From the NCBI GenBank assembly GCA_945870115.1, contig CAMBRH010000177.1:1-7241 (forward strand): a stretch of DNA of 7,241 nucleotides, written 5' to 3'. How positions within the stretch are numbered: the first letter of the stretch is position 1; each line of letters opens with the position of its first letter. This document shows, one piece after another, positions 1 to 6,138 of the stretch. The notes beneath the pieces were generated by a model. That model had not been told where the DNA came from. It ran no database searches and saw nothing but the letters and a program-made list of their open reading frames with translations. The translations under genes and the position numbers were made by a program. Source of the DNA: Chitinophaga pinensis (GTDB taxonomy: Bacteria; Bacteroidota; Bacteroidia; Flavobacteriales_D; Crocinitomicaceae).

Positions 1-695
1 TAGTCACTTAGTAACAAACGATAAATTCCTTCAACCAAATCATCCACATAACAAAAAGCACGTGTTTGAGAACCATCACCAAAAATTGTTATGTCCTCAC
101 CGCGCAATGCTTGTCCTATAAATGCAGGCAAAACACGTCCGTCATTCAAGCGCATTTTTGGCCCGTAGGTGTTAAAAATACGTACAATTCTAGTTTCTAA
201 GCCGTGAAAAGTATGGTAAGCCATTGTCATTGCCTCTTGAAAACGTTTTGCTTCGTCATAAACTCCTCGAGGACCAATTGGATTTACATGTCCCCAATAT
301 TCTTCCGTTTGCGGATGAACAGTTGGATCACCATAAATTTCTGATGTTGATGCAATTAAAACACGAGCGTTTTTCGCTTTTGCCAAACCTAAACAATTGT
401 GAATTCCCAAAGAACCAACTTTCAAAGTTTGAATTGGAATTTTCAAATAATCAATTGGGCTTGCAGGCGAAGCGAAGTGTAAAATATAATCTAATTTTCC
501 TGGAACATGAATAAATTTTGAAACATCGTGGTTGTAAAACTCAAAATTCTCTAAAGGAAATAAATGTTCGATGTTGCTCAAACGGCCAGTAATCAAATTA
601 TCCATTCCTATAACATGATATCCTTCTTTGATAAAACGGTCGCACAAATGTGAACCTAAAAATCCTGCTGCTCCTGTGATTAATACTCTTTTCAT
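1..695 (-). CDS. uxs: UDP-glucuronate decarboxylase (UDP-xylose synthase), 3' part outside window
   Basis: This is an extended short-chain dehydrogenase (NAD-dependent epimerase/dehydratase family) that oxidises and decarboxylates UDP-glucuronate to UDP-xylose in the cytoplasm. I translated 231 residues from the ATG at 693-695; the frame is open to the left edge, so the last roughly 80 residues (family length about 310) are missing. Visible are the Rossmann motif GAAGFLG at residues 8-14, Asp32 for the NAD ribose, the HFASPASP loop at 73-80, STSEIYG at 116-122, and the catalytic YDEAK with Tyr146 and Lys150. RIFNTYGP lies at 172-179 and TRAFCYVDDLV at 211-221. The HPQTEEYWGHVNPIGPRGVY stretch before the Tyr/Lys pair is characteristic of UDP-glucuronate decarboxylases rather than of GalE or RmlB. 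Thr117, Glu119 and Tyr146 have the spacing of the active-site residues described for the human enzyme; the expected substrate Arg lies beyond the window. No Shine-Dalgarno is seen. The gene sits 66 bp after ugd, which makes its substrate. Confidence 0.93.
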   Translation of the reverse strand, partial: MKRVLITGAAGFLGSHLCDRFIKEGYHVIGMDNLITGRLSNIEHLFPLENFEFYNHDVSKFIHVPGKLDYILHFASPASPIDYLKIPIQTLKVGSLGIHNCLGLAKAKNARVLIASTSEIYGDPTVHPQTEEYWGHVNPIGPRGVYDEAKRFQEAMTMAYHTFHGLETRIVRIFNTYGPKMRLNDGRVLPAFIGQALRGEDITIFGDGSQTRAFCYVDDLVEGIYRLLLSD

Positions 696-704
696 TTTTT
701 TTGA

Positions 705-750
705 TTAGCTTTTTAGCGATTAGTAAATTAGCTTTTAGCGGTTAGCTTAT
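705..750. repeat. Short degenerate direct repeat TTAGCTTTT(T)AGCG(A/G)TTAG
   Basis: Two near-identical units lie in the ugd-decarboxylase spacer: TTAGCTTTTTAGCGATTAG at 705-723 and TTAGCTTTTAGCGGTTAG at 728-745. A partial third unit, TTAGCTTAT, follows at 742-750. The units start 23 bp apart and differ by one T and one A/G change. The spacer is otherwise plain AT-rich DNA. From memory, similar GCTAAAAGCTAA-type low-complexity repeats are found between genes in flavobacterial genomes; no function is implied by the sequence. The repeat lies inside the presumed transcript and shows no convincing terminator structure. Confidence 0.6.
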
Positions 751-761
751 TAATCAATAAT

Positions 762-2081
762 TTAAATTTTCTCAACCGATTTTCTTCCAATACTAGTATA
801 AAAATATCCTTTTTCGGTCATTTCTTCTAAGTCGAACAAATTTCTTCCATCAAAAATAACTTTATCTTTTAACAATGAACTCACTTTATCAAAATTTGGA
901 TTTCTGAAAACTCCCCATTCGGTACAAATAAGCAAACAATCTGCATTTTCTAATGCTTCGTACTCGTTTTCTGCATAGGAAATTTTATCACCAATTAATC
1001 TTTCAATATTTGGCATTGCTTCAGGATCGTAAGCGCAAATAGTTGCTCCAGCTTTTATCAATTCATCAATCATGTAAAGTGCTGGTGCTTCGCGGATATC
1101 ATCCGTATCAGGTTTGAAAGCTAAGCCCCAAAGTGCAATTTTTTTTCCTTTCAAATCTCCTCGGAAGAAGTTTTTCATTTTTGGGAAAAGAACCGTTTTT
1201 TGATCTTCATTAACTTTCATTACTGATTCTAAAATCTCAAAAGTGAAATTGTGTTCTTTCCCAGATTTTACTAATGCTTGCACGTCTTTTGGGAAACAAG
1301 AACCTCCGTAACCAATTCCTGGAAAAAGAAAACGTTTTCCGATTCTAGCGTCAGAACCAATTCCAATTCTAACTTTATCAACATCTGCACCAACCAATTC
1401 GCAGAAATTTGCGATTTCATTCATGAAGGTGATTTTTGTTGCTAAAAAAGAATTTGCTGCATATTTTGTTAATTCAGCAGATTTTTCATCCATGAAAATA
1501 ATTGGATTTCCTTGACGAACAAAAGGTTTATATAGGTTTTCCATTACTTTTTTGGATCTTTCGTCAGATGTTCCAATTACAACTCTGTCTGGTTTCATGA
1601 AATCATCCACAGCAAAACCTTCTCTCAAAAATTCTGGATTTGACACAACAGCAAAATCAACTTTTGCATTTTTTGCAATCATTTTTTGCACTTTTTCAGC
1701 GGTACCAACTGGAACTGTACTTTTATCAACTATAACCTTATAGTCAGTCATGATTTTTCCTAATTCTTCAGAAACACCTAAAATGTATGACAAATCTGCC
1801 GATCCATCTTCTCCTGGAGGAGTTGGAAGAGCTAGGAAAATTATTTCAGCATCTTTAATCCCCTCAGCTAAATTTGTAGTGAAGGTTAATCTTCCTGCTT
1901 TGATATTTCTCTCAAAAAGAACATCTAAATGAGGCTCGTAAATTGGAATTTCGCCATTTCGCATGCGTTCAACTTTTGTTGCATCGATATCAACACAAAC
2001 AACTTCATTTCCTGTTTCAGCAAAACAAGTTCCAGTAACTAAACCAACGTAACCTGTTCCTACAACGGCAATTTTTCCCAT
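762..2081 (-). CDS. ugd: UDP-glucose 6-dehydrogenase
   Basis: This cytoplasmic enzyme oxidises UDP-glucose twice with NAD+ to UDP-glucuronate. The 439 residues match the usual bacterial Ugd length. The N-terminal NAD domain has GTGYVG at residues 8-13 and Asp31 at the end of the second strand. LPTPPGEDGSADLSY (85-99), the STVPVGT segment (121-127) and NPEFLREG (148-155) are all classical. The catalytic region has Lys206 and Asn210 in the SAELTKYAAN helix, then GYGGSCFPKD at 257-266 with nucleophile Cys262. The C-terminal UDP-binding domain starts near 310 and carries GLAFKPDTDDIREAP at 319-333. The GSDARIG-FLFPGIGYGG pattern favours UDP-glucose over UDP-GlcNAc dehydrogenases. The ATG at 2079-2081 is supported by an AAAGGAG ribosome-binding site 7 nt upstream and by the glycine-rich motif near the N-terminus. 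The gene starts 17 bp after the aminotransferase stop, so the two are very probably cotranscribed, and its product feeds the following decarboxylase. Confidence 0.97.
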   Translation of the reverse strand: MGKIAVVGTGYVGLVTGTCFAETGNEVVCVDIDATKVERMRNGEIPIYEPHLDVLFERNIKAGRLTFTTNLAEGIKDAEIIFLALPTPPGEDGSADLSYILGVSEELGKIMTDYKVIVDKSTVPVGTAEKVQKMIAKNAKVDFAVVSNPEFLREGFAVDDFMKPDRVVIGTSDERSKKVMENLYKPFVRQGNPIIFMDEKSAELTKYAANSFLATKITFMNEIANFCELVGADVDKVRIGIGSDARIGKRFLFPGIGYGGSCFPKDVQALVKSGKEHNFTFEILESVMKVNEDQKTVLFPKMKNFFRGDLKGKKIALWGLAFKPDTDDIREAPALYMIDELIKAGATICAYDPEAMPNIERLIGDKISYAENEYEALENADCLLICTEWGVFRNPNFDKVSSLLKDKVIFDGRNLFDLEEMTEKGYFYTSIGRKSVEKI

Positions 2082-2088
2082 TTTAAAT

Positions 2089-2095
2089 CTCCTTT
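2089..2095 (-). promoter_or_regulatory. Strong Shine-Dalgarno sequence of ugd
   Basis: Reading on the minus strand, AAAGGAG lies 7 nt before the ugd ATG, inside the 17-bp gap after the aminotransferase stop codon. It fixes the ugd start. Canonical Shine-Dalgarno sites are uncommon in Bacteroidota, and the other starts in this window lack one, so this site is unusual here. Confidence 0.7.
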
Positions 2096-2098
2096 AAA

Positions 2099-3232
2099 TT
2101 AATTTTCACTAACAAATTCTTGAATTGAATCACAAATGTATTTCAATTGTTCTACTTCTAATTCTGTATGAATTGGCAATGATAAAACACGTTGCGTTAA
2201 CCAATCTGTAACTGGTAAAACCTGATTTTCACAATTAAATGCAGCAAACATTTTTTGTTTGTGTGCAGGAATTGGATAATAAATCATGCTTGGAATTCCT
2301 TTTTTTGCTAAAAATTCTGACAATTTATCTCTATCAATTCCATCTAATTGCATCGTATATTGATGAAAAACATGACGGGAATTTTCTGATCTAAATGGCA
2401 CTGTAATTCCTTCAATTTTAGATAATACCTCTCCATAATAATCAGCAGCTTTTATTCTTGCAGCACAATAATCATCTAATGAACGCAATTTAATTCTTAA
2501 AATTGCTGCTTGAATTGAGTCCAAACGAGAATTACAACCAACCATTTCATGGTGATAACGAATTGTTTGTCCGTGATTTGCAATTTGTCTTAAAGCTACT
2601 GCAAGAGTATCATCATTTGTGCAAATCGCTCCTCCATCACCGTAACAACCTAAGTTTTTTGAAGGGAAAAATGAAGTACAACCAATTGTGCCTATTGAAC
2701 CAGTTTTCGTTTTTGTACCATCACGATGCGTGTAATCACAACCAATCGCTTGTGCATTATCTTCAATAACATACAAATTATGTTTTTTTGCAAGGTCCAT
2801 AATTGCATCCATATCAGCTGCTTGACCATATAAATGAACTGGAACAATTGCTTTTGTTTTTTCAGTAATTGCTGCTTCAATTAAATTTACATCAATGCAA
2901 AATGTTTTTGGATCAACGTCAACAAAAATTGGTGTTAAACCCAATAAGGCCATAACTTCTGTTGTAGCAATGTACGTGTATGAAGGTGTAATTACCTCAT
3001 CACCTGATTTTAATCCCAAAGCCATCATTGCAATTTGCAAAGCATCTGTTCCATTTGCACATGGAATAACATGTTTTACGCCTAAATAGCTTTCTAACTC
3101 TGATTGAAAAGCGCTAACTTCAGGACCATTTATAAATTGCGCTTTTTCAATAACATCCATTATTGCTGCATCTACTTCTGATTTTATTTTTGCATATTGT
3201 GACTTTAAGTCAACCATTTGTATTTCCTTCAT
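2099..3232 (-). CDS. DegT/DnrJ/EryC1/StrS-family PLP-dependent sugar aminotransferase
   Basis: This is a fold-type I PLP enzyme that transfers an amino group, usually from glutamate, to a keto group on a nucleotide-activated sugar. The ATG at 3230-3232 gives 377 residues starting MKEIQMVDLKSQY, the family's normal N-terminus; the frame can be extended to a TTG at 3254-3256, but those eight residues are not family-like. In 377-residue numbering, FINGPEV lies at 33-39, ANGTDAL at 59-65, ITPSYTYIAT at 81-90, EDNAQAIG (PLP-ring Asp158) near 157-164, and TSFFPSKNLGCYGDGG with Schiff-base Lys192 near 186-201. NSRLDSIQAAIL (234-245) and the late LPIHTEL motif complete it. Overall it resembles the WbpE/WlbE and FdtB/QdtB type, which aminate 3-keto sugars, more than ArnB, but the substrate cannot be read from sequence. 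It heads a cassette with ugd and a UDP-glucuronate decarboxylase, pointing to polysaccharide or glycan synthesis. Confidence 0.93.
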   Translation of the reverse strand: MKEIQMVDLKSQYAKIKSEVDAAIMDVIEKAQFINGPEVSAFQSELESYLGVKHVIPCANGTDALQIAMMALGLKSGDEVITPSYTYIATTEVMALLGLTPIFVDVDPKTFCIDVNLIEAAITEKTKAIVPVHLYGQAADMDAIMDLAKKHNLYVIEDNAQAIGCDYTHRDGTKTKTGSIGTIGCTSFFPSKNLGCYGDGGAICTNDDTLAVALRQIANHGQTIRYHHEMVGCNSRLDSIQAAILRIKLRSLDDYCAARIKAADYYGEVLSKIEGITVPFRSENSRHVFHQYTMQLDGIDRDKLSEFLAKKGIPSMIYYPIPAHKQKMFAAFNCENQVLPVTDWLTQRVLSLPIHTELEVEQLKYICDSIQEFVSEN

Positions 3233-3288
3233 ATTCTTTGAAAAAGCTATAAACAATAAATTTTACACCTAGTTTACAAGGTAATCGA

Positions 3289-3296
3289 CAAATTTA
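3289..3296 (-). promoter_or_regulatory. Possible -7 element for the aminotransferase-ugd-decarboxylase operon
   Basis: On the minus strand this reads TAAATTTG, a match to the Bacteroidota -7 consensus TAnnTTTG. It lies in the 132-bp spacer between sppA and the aminotransferase and would give a leader of about 50 nt. I see no TTG element 17-23 nt upstream, so the promoter is only half supported. Confidence 0.35.
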
Positions 3297-3335
3297 ATAA
3301 TAAATAACTAATTTTCATACAGAATACCAAAATTT

Positions 3336-3365
3336 GAAGTTTCATTAATTAACACAATGAAATTC
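3336..3365 (-). terminator. Possible terminator hairpin just after the sppA stop
   Basis: GAA-g-TTTCATT at 3336-3346 can pair with AATGAAA-TTC at 3356-3365, giving ten base pairs, one bulged base and a nine-base loop. It begins at the sppA TAG stop. On the minus strand the stem is followed by AAATTTT. The stem is AT-rich and the T-run short, so it would be weak; it is placed where a terminator for sppA is expected. Confidence 0.3.
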
Positions 3366-3382
3366 TATTCAAAATTATAGTA

Positions 3383-3410
3383 AAAAGGCAAGCGCATTTG
3401 AATGCCTTTT
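3383..3410 (-). other. Hairpin within the 3' end of sppA
   Basis: AAAAGGCA at 3383-3390 is complementary to TGCCTTTT at 3403-3410, with a 12-base loop. On the minus strand the stem ends in CCTTTTTA, like an intrinsic terminator, but it lies inside the last codons of sppA (KGIQMRLPFYYNFE). It may be chance, or a terminator embedded in the coding end. Confidence 0.25.
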
Positions 3411-4987
3411 AGACCTTCTAATTTTAATAAAAGTTCATAGTTTTTCATAATCGAGACTGGAAGTTTTTGTTGCATTTTTACTTGCTCTTCTTGTTCTTCC
3501 AAAATCTCAAAAATAACATCATATGGACTAACTTTTTTCTTTGGATAATAAACAATTTTTGCTTCTTTTAAACCTGCTGTTTTTACAGCAAATTTAATTG
3601 CATCATTCAATCCTCCTAATTTATCAACCAAACCAATTTTTAAAGCGTCACTTCCTGTCCAAACTCGTCCTCTCGCAAAGCGATTGACTTGCGTTTTTGT
3701 CATTTTTCTTCCTTGCGAAACTCTATCCAAAAACTCGTCGTAAATCACATCTACTTCTTCCTGAATTACGGCAATTTCTTCTGGAGTTAATTTCCTATTT
3801 ATTGATACAACTGAATGTTTATTCGTCGCAACTTGATCAAAGCTTAAACCAAGTTTATTTTCAAACATTTTTCCTGTGTAAGGAATAACACCAAAAACAC
3901 CGATTGAACCTGTAATTGTTGTAGGTTCTGCAAAAATTTTGTAGGCAGGAGCAGCTATGTAATATCCTCCAGATGCAGCAACATCTCCCATGGAAACAAT
4001 TACTTTTTTGTTTTTATTCAATAAATAAACTTCTCGCCAAATTTCATCACTTGCTAAGGCGCTTCCTCCTGGAGAATTGATTCTAAAAACAACTGTTTTG
4101 ATTGTTTTATCAAATCGAACTTCTCTTAAAGCTTTACAAATTTTTTCTGATGAAAGTCCATCGCCTTCAACAGAAACATCTCCTTCAGCAACCACAACGG
4201 CAACATTTGGTTTGTTGGATTGAACTATGATTTGATTGTTTTCAAATTTGTTTTTTGCATATTTTTCAAAGGAAGTTAAATTCAAAATTGTCTCATCTTT
4301 AATTTTGTTTTCTATAATTTCAAGCACTTCATCACGATATTTTACTTTATCAATTAACTTAAATTTTACTGCATCAGAAATTCGTTTGATTTTAAAATTT
4401 TCTGCTAAAGAATTTAATTCGGAAACAGAAATTTTTCTATCTTTAGAGATATCACTTAGCATTTCTTGCCAAATATTATTCATGTATCTTTCTGTTTGCA
4501 AACGACTTGAATCACTCATTTTTGTCAAGAAGAAAGGTTCGACCGCACTTTTGAAATCGTTGTTTTTACCTCTAATTACTTGCATTTCAACTTCAAGCAT
4601 ATCTAATGTGTTTTTGAAAAAAGTCATTTCTCCCCCCAAACCAACAAATTCCATCATAGAACTTGGAAAACCATAAATTTCATTTGCTGCGCTTGCAATG
4701 TAATATTCTTTTTGCGTAATCACTTCTCCCCTATTGTATGCTACAACAAATTTTCCTGATTTTTCAAAATCATTGATTGCATTTCTAATTTCTTTGGCAG
4801 TTGCCATTCCACATTGCGCTCCTTTTAATTCAATGAATATTCCTTTTACATCTTCATCTTTTTTCGCTTCTTGGAAACCATGTAATAAATCTGTTAAACC
4901 AATTTTGGTGTCAAGTCCCATCGAAGAAGCATCGAATTTTGAAGAAGAACTTTCATTAATATCTCCATTCAAAGTTAAATGCAAAAC

Positions 4988-4990
4988 TTA
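4988..4990 (-). other. Premature in-frame TAA stop in sppA
   Basis: The minus strand reads TCC AAT TAA GTT TTG CAT TTA ACT, and the flanking codons belong to one frame: SSN, stop, VLHLT. From memory of flavobacterial SppA proteins this stretch is often NSVLHLKL, so a serine TCA changed to TAA by one base (plus-strand position 4989) is a likely origin. GAA, AAA, CAA or TTA are other one-step ancestors. Confidence 0.85.
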
Positions 4991-5188
4991 ATTGGAAGAA
5001 ATCCCTTTGCTTGGGGTTTCACTTAAACTTCCAATTATTCCGCCCAATCCGACAAAGAAAATAATTATTCCAATTATCGATACGATAAAAGCAGCCAATA
5101 AACTTGGCCAAAAAATTCGACCAAAAGTAATTTTCTTCTCAGGAACAATTTTTATGTTTTTATTAACTTGTTGATTTTGATTTTCCAT
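4988..5188 (-). CDS. SppA N-terminal membrane-anchor fragment (66 residues)
   Basis: This is the part of sppA that would be translated if the TAA is obeyed. It has a polar, basic cytoplasmic start (MENQNQQVNKNIKIVPEKK, residues 1-19) and one strongly hydrophobic helix from about Trp27 to Gly54. A short SETPSKGISSN tail precedes the stop. The ATG at 5186-5188 is chosen because a promoter-like TACATTTG lies just upstream and because the frame further upstream reads as non-protein-like sequence that runs antisense into mnmD. Alone it would be a small single-pass membrane peptide with no catalytic part; I see no reason to give it a separate function. Confidence 0.6.
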   Translation of the reverse strand: MENQNQQVNKNIKIVPEKKITFGRIFWPSLLAAFIVSIIGIIIFFVGLGGIIGSLSETPSKGISSN

Positions 5189-5224
5189 AACATTAGAAAT
5201 TTTGTATTTACGACTTGAGTTTGC

Positions 5225-5232
5225 CAAATGTA
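5225..5232 (-). promoter_or_regulatory. Likely -7 element of the sppA promoter
   Basis: On the minus strand this reads TACATTTG, matching the Bacteroidota consensus TAnnTTTG, 36 nt before the sppA ATG. That predicts a leader of about 30 nt. Candidate upstream TTG elements lie 14 or 24 nt away, just outside the usual 17-23 nt spacing, so the -33 part is weak. Confidence 0.5.
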
Positions 5233-5324
5233 ATAAATTATTAAAACAAGGATTTACAATTAATGTTAAAAGGCAGAAAATATTGATGAAAAATAAAAGA
5301 TTTGTTAAAATAAAAATATTTAAA

Positions 5325-5352
5325 TTGCTCAAATTAAATATCCCTATTTTTG
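5325..5352 (+). promoter_or_regulatory. Likely mnmD promoter (TTG-N17-TATTTTTG)
   Basis: TTG at 5325-5327 and TATTTTTG at 5345-5352 are separated by 17 nt and fit the TTG/TAnnTTTG consensus described for Flavobacterium and Bacteroides. Transcription would begin close to 5359, leaving a very short leader before the ATG at 5366. No Shine-Dalgarno is present, as is usual in this phylum. Confidence 0.55.
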
Positions 5353-5365
5353 TAAAAAAATAAAC

Positions 5366-6040
5366 ATGGAATTTAAGAAAGAAACATTTATCACTGCTGA
5401 CGGATCTCATACTTTTTTTATGCCTGAATTGAATGAATATTACCATTCACATCATGGAGCAATTCAAGAAGCAAGACATGTTTTTTTAAAAAATGGATTT
5501 CATTATTTTGAAAATAAAGCAGAAATTACCATTTTAGAAGTTGGTTTTGGAACAGGTTTAAACGCACTTTTAACTTGCTTAGAAGCAGAAATAAATCAGA
5601 AAAAAATCACTTATTTTGGCTTAGAAGCTTTTCCTTTGAATGAAAATCAAGTGGCAGAATTAAATTATTCGGAGCAAATTAAAGAAGAAAATGCAACTGA
5701 GTTTTTTCAAAAAATTCATGCTGCTAATTGGGAAGAAATGACAGAAATTACACCATTTTTTCAAATTCAAAAAATCAAAGAAAGTTTACAAAACCTAATT
5801 TTACCGCAAAATTCAATTGATTTAATCTATTTTGATGCTTTTGGACCACGAGTTCAACCAGAAATGTGGAGTTTAGAACTTTTTGAAAAATTGTATAAAC
5901 TGTGTAAAAATGATGCTTGCTTTGTAACTTATTGCGCCAAAGGTCAGGTAAAAAGAGATTTGAAATCAGCACAATTTAAAGTTGAAACTTTGCAAGGACC
6001 ACCAGGAAAACGAGAAATGGGGAGGGGAGTGAAAAATTAA
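5366..6040 (+). CDS. mnmD: tRNA (5-methylaminomethyl-2-thiouridine)(34)-methyltransferase MnmD
   Basis: This SAM-dependent enzyme methylates nm5s2U34 to mnm5s2U34 in tRNAs reading AAA/AAG, GAA/GAG and CAA/CAG. It corresponds to the N-terminal methyltransferase half of E. coli MnmC. The 224 residues fit stand-alone MnmD; the FAD oxidase half is absent, as is normal in many Bacteroidota. Diagnostic features are ITADGSHTF (9-17), YHSHHGAIQEARHVF (26-40), the SAM-binding EVGFGTGLNA at 58-67, the acidic GLEAFPL at 85-91, and YFDAFGPRVQPEMW at 155-168 with conserved Asp157. The family-typical end GPPGKREMGRGVK closes the protein. The start is set by the promoter immediately upstream and the N-terminal MEFKKETFITADGS pattern. 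It is the only plus-strand gene: it diverges from sppA (177-bp spacer) and converges on the lipoprotein gene. Its stop at 6038-6040 shares TTAA with the distal stop of that gene's frame. Confidence 0.93.
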   Translation: MEFKKETFITADGSHTFFMPELNEYYHSHHGAIQEARHVFLKNGFHYFENKAEITILEVGFGTGLNALLTCLEAEINQKKITYFGLEAFPLNENQVAELNYSEQIKEENATEFFQKIHAANWEEMTEITPFFQIQKIKESLQNLILPQNSIDLIYFDAFGPRVQPEMWSLELFEKLYKLCKNDACFVTYCAKGQVKRDLKSAQFKVETLQGPPGKREMGRGVKN

Positions 6041-6138
6041 AATTGCAAATTTTCTAATCTTTTATCTTTACAAAACCATTTATTTTGATCAAAGTTATAT
6101 TTAATTGAAAATGTATATGGTTTGTTTTCATTTATAAA
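6037..6138 (-). other. In-frame open continuation (33 codons plus TAA) beyond the lipoprotein stop
   Basis: Directly after the TAA at 6139-6141, in the same frame, 33 sense codons run to a second TAA at 6037-6039. The translation includes NENKPYTFSIKYNF and DQNKWFCKDKRLENLQF. It is rich in alternating hydrophobic, aromatic and charged residues and looks like the last beta strands of a protein rather than spacer. The distal stop overlaps the convergent mnmD stop in TTAA, a common arrangement for abutting genes. I infer that this is probably the original C-terminus, cut off by a nonsense codon. It could instead be chance, and no separate start or terminator is evident in this stretch. Confidence 0.55.

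Larger units (their letters stand above)
3365..5188 (-). pseudogene. sppA: Signal peptide peptidase SppA (protease IV, 67K type), interrupted by an in-frame TAA
   Basis: SppA is a membrane-anchored serine protease with a Ser-Lys dyad that degrades released signal peptides and membrane-protein fragments. Read through one stop, the frame from ATG 5186-5188 to TAG 3365-3367 spans 607 codon positions, close to E. coli SppA (618). Residues about 27-54 form the single membrane segment. TAA at 4988-4990 replaces codon 67; the frame then continues unchanged as VLHLTLNG, the segment that follows the anchor in intact relatives. The first peptidase S49 domain holds FKSAVEPF with the catalytic Lys (about 213). 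The second holds NSPGGSALASDEIW and MGDVAASGGYYIAAP with nucleophile Ser (about 406), then ITGSIGVFG. Both catalytic positions agree with E. coli Lys209 and Ser409. No frameshift is present. After the stop, translation could restart only at TTG 4982-4984 or ATG 4919-4921, giving a protein with no anchor. The body shows no other damage, so the lesion is recent, an error, or read through. Confidence 0.88.

Noticed and set aside
224..514. Open frame of 96 codons on the plus strand
   Set aside because: It is antisense to the decarboxylase, whose motifs are unmistakable; the translation resembles no protein.
3233..3256. TTG start eight codons upstream for the aminotransferase
   Set aside because: The ATG at 3230-3232 gives the family-typical N-terminus, and the extra residues are not conserved-looking.
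4236..4676. Open frame of 146 codons on the plus strand
   Set aside because: It lies wholly antisense to the sppA protease body, has Ser/Phe/Ile-rich shadow composition and no start context.
4988..4990. Recoding of the sppA stop as selenocysteine or pyrrolysine, or a frameshift
   Set aside because: Selenocysteine uses TGA and pyrrolysine TAG; this codon is TAA, and the frame is identical on both sides.
5189..5446. Upstream extension of the sppA frame by 86 codons
   Set aside because: It would run through the promoter region and antisense into mnmD; its sequence is low-complexity and not SppA-like.
6071..6123. Terminator between mnmD and the lipoprotein gene (AAACCAT / ATGGTTT)
   Set aside because: The stem is only seven pairs with a 37-base loop and no T-run, and the region is better explained as the continuing coding frame.
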